64,000 nt of DNA from Citricoccus sp. CH26A (GCF_000224415.1 NZ_AFXQ01000011.1:1-64000); one strand, 5' to 3'. Counted from the stretch's first letter, positions 36,150-45,455 are shown. Made by a program: numbers and translations. Notes: generated by a model from the sequence alone, not told the origin.

Positions 36150-37113
36150 CGCGTCCTCTCCGGTGGAGCGGAACCACCGCCACACGGACCTCGGTCCGGA
36201 CTATCGACAGACCACCGTCGCCGTGACCGGTGGGCGGATGACGGTGGGCCTGTGGGGTCCGTACGACCCGGCGGCCCCGACGATCCTGGCCGTCCACGGC
36301 GTCTCGGCCTCCCATCGAAGTTTCGGTCTGCTCGCCCAGGCGCTGCCCGGGGTCCGGGTCATCGCCCCCGACCTGCGCGGCCGGGGCCGGTCCAGTGCCC
36401 TGCCGGGGCCGTACGGGATGCCGGTCCACGCCGACGACCTGGCCGCCGTCCTGGGCGAGACGGCCAGCGGCCCGGTCGTCGTCGTCGGACACTCCATGGG
36501 TGCCTTCGTCACCCTGGTGCTCGCGCACCGGCACCCGCACCGGGTGCGCTCCGTGGTCCTGGTGGACGGTGGCATCCCCCTGAAGGTCCCCGCCGGCCTC
36601 GACCCCCAGCAGGTGGTCCAGGCCGTTCTGGGCCCGGTGGCCGAACGGCTCGCGATGCGCTTCGGCTCGGTGGAGGACTACCGCCGGTTCTGGCTGCAGC
36701 ACCCGGCGTTCCTCGACGCCTGGACCCCGGGCAGCAGCACGGCGGCACTGATGGAGGACTACATCACCTATGACCTCGAACCGGACGGGGCCGCGCTGCG
36801 CCCGGCCACCCGTTACGAGGCCATGGCCCAGGACACCACCGAGCTGCAGGGGGGCGGTTCCCTCCTGCAGGCGATCGACGAGCTCGCCGTGCCGACACAC
36901 CTGCTCTGGAGCCGCAGGGGACTGTTCAACGAGGAACCCGGACTGTTCAGCGAGGACTACATCGCGTCCTGGCGGGATCGGGTCCCAGCCCTGGCACGAC
37001 ACCTGACGGTCACGGAGGTGCCTGCGACCAACCATTACTCGATCGTGATGTCCCCCGCGGGTGCCGAGGCTGTGGCGGAGGTCGTCACCGCGAGGCTCGG
37101 CGCCCCCTCCTGA
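36124..37113 (+). CDS. Alpha/beta-hydrolase
   Basis: A 329-residue alpha/beta-fold hydrolase. The oxyanion region is VHGVSASHRSF near residue 60, the nucleophile elbow is VVVGHSMGAF (Ser near residue 124), and EVPATNHYSIV near residue 300 carries the catalytic histidine. A helical cap lies between. The start overlaps tetR by 26 bp. It may free a carboxylic acid from an ester for the synthetase upstream; the substrate is unknown. Confidence 0.87.
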   Translation: MSETPLAADASSPVERNHRHTDLGPDYRQTTVAVTGGRMTVGLWGPYDPAAPTILAVHGVSASHRSFGLLAQALPGVRVIAPDLRGRGRSSALPGPYGMPVHADDLAAVLGETASGPVVVVGHSMGAFVTLVLAHRHPHRVRSVVLVDGGIPLKVPAGLDPQQVVQAVLGPVAERLAMRFGSVEDYRRFWLQHPAFLDAWTPGSSTAALMEDYITYDLEPDGAALRPATRYEAMAQDTTELQGGGSLLQAIDELAVPTHLLWSRRGLFNEEPGLFSEDYIASWRDRVPALARHLTVTEVPATNHYSIVMSPAGAEAVAEVVTARLGAPS

Positions 37114-37115
37114 CG

Positions 37116-37140
37116 TCGCCGCCCGGCTGACCGGCGGCGA
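37116..37140 (+). terminator. Hairpin closing the catabolic block
   Basis: An 8-bp perfect stem (TCGCCGCC, 37116-37123, with GGCGGCGA, 37133-37140) with a 9-nt loop starts 2 nt after the hydrolase stop. It marks the boundary between the catabolic block and the ftsE operon. Confidence 0.55.
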
Positions 37141-37305
37141 TGCTGACGGTCGCCGACGGTGGCCCGGGTGACACGCCTGATTCCGGGCGCGAGATCCCAC
37201 GAGTGTTACCTTCCCGTGACTATCGTGGACGGGGCCGGCACCGAGCCTTCTCCCGACCCAGCCCCGGGTGCCGCACGGCGTCGTTCCCGTGGGCGAGTGT
37301 GGAAG

Positions 37306-38184
37306 ATGATCCGGTTCGAGCAGGTCACCAAGGTCTATGACCGCCGTTCCCGTCCGGCGCTGCAGGACGTGACGGTGGAGTTCGAGCGCGGTCAGTTCGT
37401 GTTCCTCGTGGGTGCCTCCGGCTCCGGGAAGTCGACGTTCATCCGCCTGATGCTCCGGGAGGAGCGGGCCAGCGCCGGAGCGGTCTACGTGGCAGGCCGC
37501 AACGTGGCCAGGCTGCCGGGCTGGCGGGTGCCCCGCCTGCGCCGCAGCATCGGCGTGGTCTTCCAGGACTTCCGCCTGCTGCCCAACAAGACCGTCTTCG
37601 CCAACGTCGCCTTCGCCATGCAGGTGCTCGGCAAGGGGCGCGGGCAGATCCGCCAGACCGTTCCCGAGGTCCTGAGCACCGTGGGCCTGGACGGCAAGGA
37701 GCGGCGTCTGCCGCACGAGCTCTCCGGCGGGGAACAGCAGCGGGTGGCCATCGCCCGCGCCATCGTCAACCGACCGGACATCCTGCTGGCGGACGAGCCC
37801 ACCGGCAACCTGGACCCGGAGACCTCCCTGGGGATCATGGCCGTGCTGGACCAGATCAACGAGAACGGCACCACCGTGGTGATGGCCACCCACGACCACG
37901 ACATTGTCAACCAGATGCGCCGGCGCGTGGTGGAACTGCGCGAGGGGCGGATCGTCCGGGACGAACAGGCCGGCCGGTACCGCACCAGGCCGGTGCGGGC
38001 GGCGGACGACTGGGAGGCGTCTGCGGGGGAGACCGTCCAGTCGAGCACGGACACGGACCCGGGCCCAGGCCCTGACGTGAACGCAGACACGGACACGGGC
38101 ACGGACGTAGGGATAGACGCAGGACCTCCCGGGCCGGTGCGGTCCGGCACGGCACGGACCGGGGCGGAGGAGGGCCGCCGATGA
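37306..38184 (+). CDS. ftsE: Cell-division ATPase FtsE
   Basis: A 292-residue ABC ATPase. Walker A is GASGSGKS (36-43), the Q-loop is VFQDFRLL, the signature [14 protein letters not shown], and Walker [14 protein letters not shown]. The ATPase core ends near residue 225; the rest is an acidic low-complexity tail of repeated TD/GP steps ([11 protein letters not shown] and similar), longer than most FtsE proteins. ATG 37306 begins the conserved [11 protein letters not shown]; an in-frame GTG lies 9 nt upstream. With FtsX it controls septal peptidoglycan hydrolysis; ftsX overlaps its stop (ATGA). Confidence 0.94.
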   Translation: MIRFEQVTKVYDRRSRPALQDVTVEFERGQFVFLVGASGSGKSTFIRLMLREERASAGAVYVAGRNVARLPGWRVPRLRRSIGVVFQDFRLLPNKTVFANVAFAMQVLGKGRGQIRQTVPEVLSTVGLDGKERRLPHELSGGEQQRVAIARAIVNRPDILLADEPTGNLDPETSLGIMAVLDQINENGTTVVMATHDHDIVNQMRRRVVELREGRIVRDEQAGRYRTRPVRAADDWEASAGETVQSSTDTDPGPGPDVNADTDTGTDVGIDAGPPGPVRSGTARTGAEEGRR

Positions 38185-39094
38185 GGTTCGCGTTCATCCT
38201 CGGGGAGACCCTCTCCGGCATCCGCCGCAACCTGTCCATGGTGGTCTCGGTGGTCCTGGTGACCTTCATCTCCCTGACCTTCGTGGGGGCCGCAGGCCTG
38301 CTGCAGCTGCAGATCAACCAGATGAAGGGCTACTGGTATGACCGGGTGGAGGTGGCCATCTTCCTGTGCACCGGGACCTCGACCACGGTTTCCTGCGCCA
38401 CCGGTCCCGTGAGCGACGGCCAGCGCGAGGCGGTCCGGGACCTGCTGGAGTCGCCCACGGCCGCACCTTACGTCAAGAGCTACGAGTACGAGTCCCAGGA
38501 CCAGGCCCTGCAGATCTTCCAGGAGCAGTTCAAGAACTCCGCGATGGCCGGGACCGTGACGGCCGAGCAGCTGCCCGAGTCCTTCCGGGTGGCGCTCGTG
38601 GACCCCGAACAGTACGAGGTCGTCAACGAGCTGTTCTCCTCGATGCCCGGCGTCGAACTGGTCTCGGACCAGCGGCAGTTGCTGGAACAGATCTTCTCCC
38701 TGATGAACATGGCCTCGGTGATCGCGGTGTCGGTGGCCGGGGTGATGCTCGTCTGCGCCGTGCTGCTCATCGCCACGACCATCCGCCTCTCGGCCTTCTC
38801 CCGGCGACGCGAGACGGGCATCATGCGCCTGGTGGGCGCCTCCAAGACCATGATCCAGCTCCCCTTCCTGCTCGAGGGCGTGATCGCCGCCCTGCTCGGG
38901 GCCGTGCTGGCCAGCGGGACCTCGTGGGCCATCGCCGAGTTCTTCATCGGGGACTGGCTGACCCGGCAGTATCCCGGCACCGGATTCATCGCCGGGGGGA
39001 CGCCCTGATGCTGGTGCCGCTCCTGCTCGCCGTCGCGGTGGTCCTTGCCGCCGCGTCATCCCTGCTCACCCTGAGGCGCTACCTTAGGGTGTGA
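38181..39094 (+). CDS. ftsX: Cell-division membrane protein FtsX (frameshifted in last 30 codons)
   Basis: The frame from ATG 38181 gives helix 1 ([19 protein letters not shown]), the extracellular domain, and helices 2 and 3, then stops early at 39008. Helix 4 and the family's typical C-terminus TLRRYLRV lie in another frame ending at 39094. Adding one G to the G6 run at 38995-39000 joins them into about 304 residues, the normal length. Because FtsX is a core division protein and the rest is intact, a missing base in the read is the best explanation. It would couple FtsE to the M23 hydrolase encoded next. Confidence 0.88.
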
Positions 39095-39158
39095 CCCCCG
39101 TCTGACCTGCACGGACATCCTTGTGTCCGCATCACGACCGCACCACCGGAGGAAGACC

Positions 39159-40697
39159 ATGAAGCGAGGCCGGCTGTCCCGCGCCATCCTGGGCGCAGGG
39201 CTCGTCACCGTCCTGACCCTGTCCATGGGCGGCACCGCCCTGGCCCAGGGCGGCATCGACGACCTGCAGCGGCAGATCGACCAGGCCGAGCGCGAGAAGT
39301 CCCGGATCAACGAGGAACTGGGCGACCTCGGCGGGCAGCAGTCGTCGCTCCAGGGCCGGAAGGGCGACCTGGACGCCTCGCTCGAGGGCCTGGACTCGGA
39401 GATCGCGGACAAGATCCGCGAACTCAACCGGCTCCAGGACCGGCTGCCCGGGGCCCAGGAGGCCCTCTCCGCGGCGGAGAGCCGCGTCTCGGCGGCCACC
39501 GCCGAGGTCCAGTCCCTGCAGGAGCGGGTCCGCCGGGCCGAGACCAGCCGGGCCGAGCTCCTCGCCGAGGTCAGGGCGAGCGAGCGGGAGCTGGACACCG
39601 CTCGGCAGGAGATCGGCCAGATCGCCAACCAGGCCTATAAGCAGGGCGGAGTCTCCTCGGACCTGGCGTTCATGCTCGGCCTGAGTGACTCCTCCCTGCC
39701 GGACGCCGTGGGCCTGGCCGACCAGGCCATGCGGATCCAGAACAGCAGGATCTCCTCCGTTTCCCAGACCCGCGCCACGGACGTGAACGCGGAGGTCCGG
39801 CTGGCCGCCGTCGAGGCCGAGATCCGTGACCTGCGCGCCGAGGCCGAGAAGGCCCTGGACCGCGAGAAGCAGGCCCGCGACGAGGCCTCCCGCGCCAAGC
39901 GCGCCCTAGACGGCATGGTGGCGGACACCTCGAGGCTGACTGACGAGCTCAAGGCCCAGCGACCGAGGATCCAGGCCCAGATCGACGCCAACCGGGCGGC
40001 CCAGGACAAGGTCAACCAGCAGATCGCCCAGCGCCAGCGGGCGCTGACCGCCCAGTCCAGTCGCCAGTCCGACCTGCAGCGCCAGCACAGCGAGGCGGTG
40101 GCGGAGGCCGAGCGCAAGCGTCGGGCGGCCGAGGAGGCGGCCCGCAAGGCTCGTCAGGCCGCCGCCGCGGCCGACCGGGCCGCCGCGCGCCGGGCCCAGG
40201 ACGCGGCCGACCGGGCGGACCGGGCCGCCACGGCCGCCGAGAGGCGCGCCCGGAAGGCGGAGCAGCAGGCCGGTTCCTCCGGCTGGGGCCTGCAGATGCC
40301 GATCAGCACCTATCTCACCTCCGGGTTCGGCTGGCGCTCGACGCCGGCCGGCACGTTCGACTACGGCGGCGCCGGGGGTTACGTGCACACCGGCATCGAC
40401 TTCGGCGGGGGCTGTGGGGTCCCGATCAAGGCCGCCGCCGCCGGGGAGGTCTGGAACGCCGACCGGGCCGTGTGGTCGTCCGGCAATCGCGTGGTCATCT
40501 CCCACGGCGTGGTCAACGGCCGCGCGCTGGCCACCAAGTACCACCACATGACCCGGTCGACCGTCTCGTCCGGGCAACGGGTCCAGCGCGGTCAGGTCAT
40601 CGGGTACACCGGATCCACCGGCAACTCCACGGGCTGTCACCTGCACTTCGAGACCATCCTCGACGGCCAGGCCGTCGACCCGCTCGGCCTGCTCTGA
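39159..40697 (+). CDS. Coiled-coil M23 peptidoglycan endopeptidase (FtsEX partner)
   Basis: A 512-residue exported protein. It has a signal peptide (1-30, ending TALAQG), long coiled coils (about 31-240 and 260-380; the latter rich in Ala, Arg and Glu), and a C-terminal LytM/M23 domain (about 395-512). Zinc ligands are visible in HTGIDFG and HLHFE. The plan matches EnvC/PcsB/RipC-type proteins that FtsEX activates for daughter-cell separation, and it directly follows ftsX. GGAGGAAG precedes ATG 39159. Confidence 0.92.
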   Translation: MKRGRLSRAILGAGLVTVLTLSMGGTALAQGGIDDLQRQIDQAEREKSRINEELGDLGGQQSSLQGRKGDLDASLEGLDSEIADKIRELNRLQDRLPGAQEALSAAESRVSAATAEVQSLQERVRRAETSRAELLAEVRASERELDTARQEIGQIANQAYKQGGVSSDLAFMLGLSDSSLPDAVGLADQAMRIQNSRISSVSQTRATDVNAEVRLAAVEAEIRDLRAEAEKALDREKQARDEASRAKRALDGMVADTSRLTDELKAQRPRIQAQIDANRAAQDKVNQQIAQRQRALTAQSSRQSDLQRQHSEAVAEAERKRRAAEEAARKARQAAAAADRAAARRAQDAADRADRAATAAERRARKAEQQAGSSGWGLQMPISTYLTSGFGWRSTPAGTFDYGGAGGYVHTGIDFGGGCGVPIKAAAAGEVWNADRAVWSSGNRVVISHGVVNGRALATKYHHMTRSTVSSGQRVQRGQVIGYTGSTGNSTGCHLHFETILDGQAVDPLGLL

Positions 40698-40757
40698 CCC
40701 GCTCGGCCAGACCGTCGACCCGCTCGGCCCGGTCCGCTCGGCCCGGACCGCTCGGCC
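40665..40757. repeat. Duplicated 3' end of the M23 gene and short tandem repeats
   Basis: The 25 bp at 40665-40689 (last codons of the M23 gene) recur at 40705-40729 with one mismatch, just after the stop. CGCTCGGCC occurs five times, at 40681, 40700, 40721, 40735 and 40749, the last three in 14-bp steps. This looks like slippage or local duplication in the gap before the decayed permease. Confidence 0.75.
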
Positions 40758-40778
40758 CGGACCGCCCGAACGGGCCGG

Positions 40779-41478
40779 TCAGGACCGGGAGGCCAGGTCG
40801 TGACGGTAGTGGGGGCTGTCGGCGTTGAGCACGGAGTTCCGGCGGCCGTAGGCGAAGTAGATGACCAGGCCGATGACGAGCCAGACGCCGAAGCGCACCC
40901 AGGTCTCCCAGTGCAGCTGCAGGATGAGGAAGAGCGAGGCCAGCACGCCGAAGGCGGGCACCACGGGCAGGCCCACCGAGTAGGAGGCGGAGGCGAAACC
41001 GGCCTCCGGGTCGATGTCCCGGTAGTCCTGCATCCCGGTCAGCACGAGCGTGGCGGCCACGTAGAGCACCATCATGATGATCAGCGACAGGATGATGGCC
41101 CTGGGCATGTGCTTGGTGCCGTCCTTCGCCTCCTCGGCGGCCGTGATCATGGCGTCATAGCCGAAGACGGCGAAGAAGACCGTGGCCGCGCCCGTCAGCA
41201 CGGGGCCGAACCCAGAGGGCATGAACGGATCGAAGTTCGCGGTGCCGAGGTAGAACACGCCCAGGCCGATGATGAACAGGATCAGCAGGATCTTGATGCC
41301 GACGGCGGCAGCCCCAGCCCGAACCCCTGCAGGAACGCCTCGGCGTAACCGGAGATGCCGATCGCCACCACGGCGACGATCGCGATGTACTCCAGCAGCA
41401 GGTCCCAGCCGGTGAACCAGCCGATGATCTGGCCCAGGGCCACGAAGCCGTAGGTGTCCGCGCCCGCTCCCTTGACTG
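40779..41478 (-). pseudogene. Remnant of an APC-family amino acid permease
   Basis: Recognisable pieces run from GADTYGFVALGQIIGWFTGWDLLLEY (split frame, near 41470) to the stop at 40779 (WVRFGVWLVIGLVIYFAYGRR). The N-terminal helices are missing; a frameshift lies at about 41305-41312; and SYSVGLP jumps straight to VVPAFGVLASLF, losing the roughly 130 residues that hold several helices in CAT-type permeases. The internal loss cannot be a base-calling error, so this is a true pseudogene. The smpB promoter now occupies its former 5' region. Confidence 0.85.
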
Positions 41479-41529
41479 CGGCAGTACACTGGAAAGTCCG
41501 TGTGACCACCTGGGCCGGAAGGAGAAGCC

Positions 41530-42036
41530 ATGGCCAAGAAATCAGCTGACGGGTCGAAGAAGGCCGGTCCTGACGGCCGGCAGGTCATCGCGACCAACCG
41601 CAAGGCACGCCACAATTACCTCATCCTGGACACCTACGAGGCCGGGATCTCGCTGATGGGCACCGAGGTGAAGTCGTTGCGGGAGGGCCACGCCTCACTG
41701 GTGGACGGGTTCGCCGTGTTCTACGGCGACGAGCTCTACCTCGAGCAGGTCTACATCCCGGAGTACCTCAACGGGTCCTGGACCAACCACGCGGCCCGTC
41801 GCCGGCGCAAGCTGCTGCTGCACCGCCAGGAGCTGACGAAGATCGCCCGCCAGATCCAGGAGTCGGGGCACACCATCGTGCCGTTGCAGCTGTACTTCCG
41901 CAACGGCCGCGTCAAGGTGGAGATCGGCGTGGCCCAGGGCAAGAAGGACTACGACAAGCGCCAGGCGTTGCGGGAGAAGCAGGACAACCGCGAGGCCCAA
42001 CGCGCCATGCGGATCCGCAACCGGCGTGCGGCCTGA
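41530..42036 (+). CDS. smpB: SsrA-binding protein SmpB
   Basis: A 168-residue RNA-binding protein for trans-translation. NRKARHNYLILDTYEAGISLMGTEVKSLREG is the signature region (near residue 25-55) and KKDYDKRQALREKQ the C-terminal helix that enters the decoding site. The first 18 residues are a Lys/Ser-rich extension. AAGGAG precedes ATG 41530, and TACACT near 41485 may be its -10 box. Its RNA partner ssrA follows 113 bp downstream. Confidence 0.96.
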   Translation: MAKKSADGSKKAGPDGRQVIATNRKARHNYLILDTYEAGISLMGTEVKSLREGHASLVDGFAVFYGDELYLEQVYIPEYLNGSWTNHAARRRRKLLLHRQELTKIARQIQESGHTIVPLQLYFRNGRVKVEIGVAQGKKDYDKRQALREKQDNREAQRAMRIRNRRAA

Positions 42037-42149
42037 GCCGCCGCCGTCGGGAATACCCGCGGGCGCCCATGGGTTATACTGGGCAGTCCGGACCAGGTGG
42101 GGGATCATGTGGAACCCCACAGGGCACCGGTTGATTGACAACAGAACAT

Positions 42150-42517
42150 GGGGATGATCGGTTTCGACGATGCACGTCGCGACAGGGGAAGCGGGCCGAG
42201 GATGCAGAGTTATCTCGGAAACGCCCTCTGCAAACCAACAAGTGCCGAATCTAAGCGCACTGACTTCGCTCTCGCTGCCTGATCAGTGAACGAGTCCGTC
42301 AGCCCGGGGATGCTATCGCCCCGGATCCTGGCGTCGATTAGATAGCCACTGTCCGCCACCCTCGCCGGGGGTCGTGGTGGAGACATTAATCCGGCTGGGC
42401 CCGGGTTGGCTGCCTGTTTGCGGGACAGCCAGGGCCGAGTAACACCCAGCGCAAACTGCGCCCGGAGAAGCCCTGACAACACTGCATCGGACGCGGGTTC
42501 AATTCCCGCCATCTCCA
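42150..42517 (+). ncRNA. ssrA: Transfer-messenger RNA
   Basis: The 5' end GGGGATGATCGGTTTCGA and the 3' end GGTTCAATTCCCGCCATCTCCA form the tRNA-like half; GGGGATG pairs with CATCTCC. The tag frame at 42244-42282 reads AESKRTDFALAA followed by TGA, ending in the LAA degron typical of actinobacteria. The CCA end is not encoded (ACT follows the acceptor stem), so it must be added by nucleotidyltransferase. The gene is about 368 nt. It frees stalled ribosomes together with SmpB. Confidence 0.95.
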
Positions 42518-42527
42518 CTCCCCGTTA

Positions 42528-42565
42528 CGGACCCGGGACATCGCTACGGCGGTGTTCCGGGTCCG
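42528..42565 (+). terminator. Terminator of ssrA
   Basis: CGGACCCGG (42528-42536) pairs perfectly with CCGGGTCCG (42557-42565), with additional inner pairing (CATCGC/GCGGTG). It is followed by a T-containing run (TGTGTTTAAG). It starts 11 nt after the tmRNA. Confidence 0.75.
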
Positions 42566-42605
42566 CTGTGTTTAAGCACCCGGGGCAGTCTCGTGCCCGC
42601 GTCGA

Positions 42606-42980
42606 TCACCCGGCGGGCAGTGCAGCCCCGGTCAGCAGCCCCAGCACCACGGCCAGGGCGCCGAGGCCCAGGTGCAGGGCCCACGTCCGGGCGGCGGTAC
42701 CCCATCGGCCGCGGAGGACATCGTCGGCGGTGGCGGTGGACACGGTGGAGAAGGTCGTGAGCGCACCGCAGAACCCGGTCACCCACGCGGTCGTCGCGTC
42801 CGTGGACGGCTGGAGACCGATCACCAGGCCGGCCACGAGCGAGCCCGCCACGTTCGCCAGCAGGATCCCGCCCCTGGGCAACCAATGGTCGCAGGCCAGG
42901 CGCAGCACGGCGCCGCACGCACCGGCCAGCAGGAGCCAGAGCACGACGTCGGCCCCGGCCGCGTCCGGCAGCACGCTCAC
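42606..42980 (-). CDS. crcB: Fluoride ion channel CrcB/Fluc, second copy
   Basis: A 124-residue, four-helix protein. GACGAVLRLACDHWL and NVAGSLVAGLV carry the conserved Arg and Asn of Fluc channels, and TGFCGALTTFSTVS near residue 72 is the signature (usually GFCGGLTTFST). Its GTG start overlaps the stop of the other crcB gene (GTGA). Paired genes usually make a heterodimeric channel that exports fluoride. Confidence 0.92.
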   Translation of the reverse strand: MSVLPDAAGADVVLWLLLAGACGAVLRLACDHWLPRGGILLANVAGSLVAGLVIGLQPSTDATTAWVTGFCGALTTFSTVSTATADDVLRGRWGTAARTWALHLGLGALAVVLGLLTGAALPAG

Positions 42981-43461
42981 CGGGTGCCCCCGGTCGTCCC
43001 GGCCCGCAGCCCCGCCAGGGCGGCGGCGGTGCCGAGGGCGGCACTGACGGCGAGGGCCGCCACGACGCCGAGGGCCGCGAGGGCGGGGGCCTCCGGTCCG
43101 GCCGGTGCGGCAGACGGGCCGAGGCCCGTGACGAGGGCGGCGGCCAGGACCACGGCCGAGAGTGAGGTGAACGAGCCCAGGACCCCCACCCCGAGCCCGG
43201 CCCGCAGCCACCGCGGCAGCGGCCGCCTGGATGCCCGGGCGGTGAGCAGCCCCAGCAGGAAGGCGCCGAGCAGGTTGACGCCCGAGAGCATGATCCAGCC
43301 GGGGACGGGGAGTCCGCGGGGGAGGGGATGACCTCGACCAGCAGCCACCGCGCCAGCGTCCCGACCATCCCGCCCGCGGCCACGGCCAGCACCATCGCCG
43401 CGGTGAGCGACTCGCGCGGCGGGGCCTGGTCCCGGCCCGCGCCGGGATCCCGGCCGCTCAT
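42977..43461 (-). CDS. crcB: Fluoride ion channel CrcB/Fluc, first copy (frameshifted)
   Basis: Starting at ATG 43461 the frame gives VAAGGMVGTLARWLLVEVI and then goes wrong. The rest (GWIMLSGVNLLGAFLLGLL, GSFTSLSAVVLA near the GFTSFST-type position) is in another frame up to the stop at 42977. One extra C in the C4 run at 43324-43327 restores a single chain of about 161 residues. The start overlaps the hisN stop and the stop overlaps the second crcB. An otherwise intact pair suggests a base-calling error. Confidence 0.82.
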
Positions 43462-44279
43462 CAGGCCTGCGTCTGGCCGATCAGGTCCGGGTTGAGGGCC
43501 TCGAGGGCGTCGGGGTGCAGCAGGCCGTTGGTGGCCAGTGCGTTGCCCCCGAACGGGCCGTCCTCGCCCTCGAGCGAGGTGAAGCGGCCCCCCGCCTCGG
43601 TGACGATGGGCACCAGGGCGGCCATGTCGTACAGCTCGAGCTCGGGCTCGCAGGCGATGTCCACGGCGCCCTCGGCGACCATCATGTAGGACCAGAAGTC
43701 ACCGTAGGCGCGGGTGCGCCACACGGTGGAGGTCAGTTCCAGGAAGTCCCGGATGTTGCCGCGCTCGCGCCAGCCCTCGAGGGAGGAGTAGGACAGGGAG
43801 GCGTCCTCGATCCGGCACACGTTCGAGGCGTGGATCCGCGTGGCCGAGGCGAGTGACTTGCCCATGAACGCGCCGGTGCCCTTCGCGGCCCACCAGCGCC
43901 GGTTGAGGGCCGGTGCCGAGACCACGCCCACCACGGGCTCGCCGTCGTCGATCAACGCGATCAGCGTCGCCCACACCGGCACCCCGCGCACGAAGTTCTT
44001 GGTCCCGTCGATGGGGTCGATCACCCAGCGCCGCGGGCCGTGGCCGGTCTCGCCGAACTCCTCCCCGAGGACCGCGTCCCGCGGGCGGGCCCGGGAGAGG
44101 TTCCCGCGGATCAGCTCCTCGGCCGCGCGGTCCGCGTCCGTGACGGGGGTGAGGTCCGGCTTCGTGTCGATCCTCAGGTCCTGCGCCCTGAAGCGGGACA
44201 TCGTCTGGGAGTCCACCGAGTCGGCCATGATGTGGGCCAGCCGGAGGTCGTCCGTGTAGTTCTTGGGCGCATCGCTCAT
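43461..44279 (-). CDS. hisN: Histidinol-phosphatase, inositol-monophosphatase family
   Basis: A 272-residue IMPase-fold phosphatase. The metal sites are GEEFGETG and the signature WVIDPIDGTKNFVRG near residue 85; ELYDMAALVPIVTEAGG is the second motif. It would dephosphorylate histidinol phosphate, the step missing from the monofunctional hisB at 2011. ATG 44279 is chosen because TAGCGT lies 7 nt upstream on that strand; an in-frame GTG 9 nt earlier abuts that box. Related phosphatases act on inositol phosphate, but the sequence pattern fits HisN. Confidence 0.87.
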   Translation of the reverse strand: MSDAPKNYTDDLRLAHIMADSVDSQTMSRFRAQDLRIDTKPDLTPVTDADRAAEELIRGNLSRARPRDAVLGEEFGETGHGPRRWVIDPIDGTKNFVRGVPVWATLIALIDDGEPVVGVVSAPALNRRWWAAKGTGAFMGKSLASATRIHASNVCRIEDASLSYSSLEGWRERGNIRDFLELTSTVWRTRAYGDFWSYMMVAEGAVDIACEPELELYDMAALVPIVTEAGGRFTSLEGEDGPFGGNALATNGLLHPDALEALNPDLIGQTQA

Positions 44280-44342
44280 GCAGGCCACGCTACCGCGAGG
44301 CCGCAGGGCTCAGCGCTATCGGCACGGTCGGCGGCCGGGCGC

Positions 44343-45455
44343 TCACCACTCATCGTCGGAGCGCCCGTCCAGCAACCGGCGCAGTGAGGCCAGCCGCTCT
44401 GCGCCGGACGTCCCGGCGTTGCCGCCCGCCACCCACGCGTCGAGCGCGCACCCGGGCTCCCCGGCGGCGTGCGTGCAGCCCCGCGGGCAGTCCGCGAGGG
44501 CGGGCGCCAGGTCCTCGAAGGCCTCCACCACGCGATCACGGTCCACCAGTCCCAGGCCGAACGAGCGGATCCCGGGGGTGTCCACCACCCAGGACTCGTG
44601 CTCCCCGCCGGGGTCCATGGACGGCGCGTCATCGGCGGAACCCTCGGCCGGCAACGGGATCGCCAGGGCGGAGGAGGAGGTGTGCCGTCCGCGACCGGTG
44701 ACCGCGTTGACGTGGCCGGTGGCCCGCCGGGTGCCGGTCAGGGCGTTGAGCAACGTGGACTTCCCGACGCCGGACGGGCCCACCAGCACGGAGATGTGGC
44801 CTTCCAGCCGGGACCGCAGGGCGCGCAGCAGGGCCGGGTCCAGGCGGGCGTCGCCGTCACCGGTCCCGCTGCCCGCGGCACCGGAGGTGAGCACCTCCAG
44901 GTCGAGGTGCCGGTAGTGGGCCAGTAGCCCGGCGGGGTCGCGCAGGTCCGTCTTGGTGATGCACAGCAGCGGCTCGATCCCCGCGTCGTAGGCGGCCACC
45001 AGGGCACGGTCGATGAACCCGGTGCGGGGCTCGGGATTGGCCGCGGCCACCATGATGACCAGCAGGTCGACGTTGGCCACCACCACGCGCTCGTAGGCGT
45101 CGGAGTCGTCGGCGGAACGCCGCAGCACGGTGCTGCGCTCCTCGATCCGCACGATCCGGGCCAGGCTCCCCTCCAGGCCCGAGAGGTCCCCGACGAGCCC
45201 GACGAGGTCACCGGTGACCACCGGGTTGCGGCGCAGCTCACGGGCGCGCATGGCGGTGACGGTGTGGAATCCCTCCCGGCCGGGCAGGTACACCGTGTAC
45301 CGGCCTCGGTCCACCGTGACCACGCGGCCGGTGACGGCGTCCTCGTGGGCGGGCCGTTCCTTGGTGCGCGGGCGCGAACCCCTCTTGCTGGGGCGCGAGC
45401 GCACGTCGGACTCGTCCCAGCGCTTCGGGTCGAAACCGCGCCCGGGCCGGCTCAT
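44343..45455 (-). CDS. rsgA: Ribosome small-subunit-dependent GTPase RsgA
   Basis: A 370-residue circularly permuted GTPase: the G4 motif TKTD comes first (near residue 170), then G1 GPSGVGKSTLLN (near 232), then G3 DTPGIRSFGL. An OB-fold precedes (VTVDRGRYTVYLPGRE) and a zinc knuckle CPRGCTHAAGEPGC follows. It helps late maturation of the 30S subunit. ATG 45455 overlaps the aroA stop (ATGA). The basic N-terminal extension is typical in actinobacteria. Confidence 0.94.
   Translation of the reverse strand: MSRPGRGFDPKRWDESDVRSRPSKRGSRPRTKERPAHEDAVTGRVVTVDRGRYTVYLPGREGFHTVTAMRARELRRNPVVTGDLVGLVGDLSGLEGSLARIVRIEERSTVLRRSADDSDAYERVVVANVDLLVIMVAAANPEPRTGFIDRALVAAYDAGIEPLLCITKTDLRDPAGLLAHYRHLDLEVLTSGAAGSGTGDGDARLDPALLRALRSRLEGHISVLVGPSGVGKSTLLNALTGTRRATGHVNAVTGRGRHTSSSALAIPLPAEGSADDAPSMDPGGEHESWVVDTPGIRSFGLGLVDRDRVVEAFEDLAPALADCPRGCTHAAGEPGCALDAWVAGGNAGTSGAERLASLRRLLDGRSDDEW

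Noticed and set aside
39008-39094. Separate 28-residue membrane peptide after ftsX
   Set aside because: Its sequence is the expected fourth helix and C-terminus of FtsX; one missing G explains the split.
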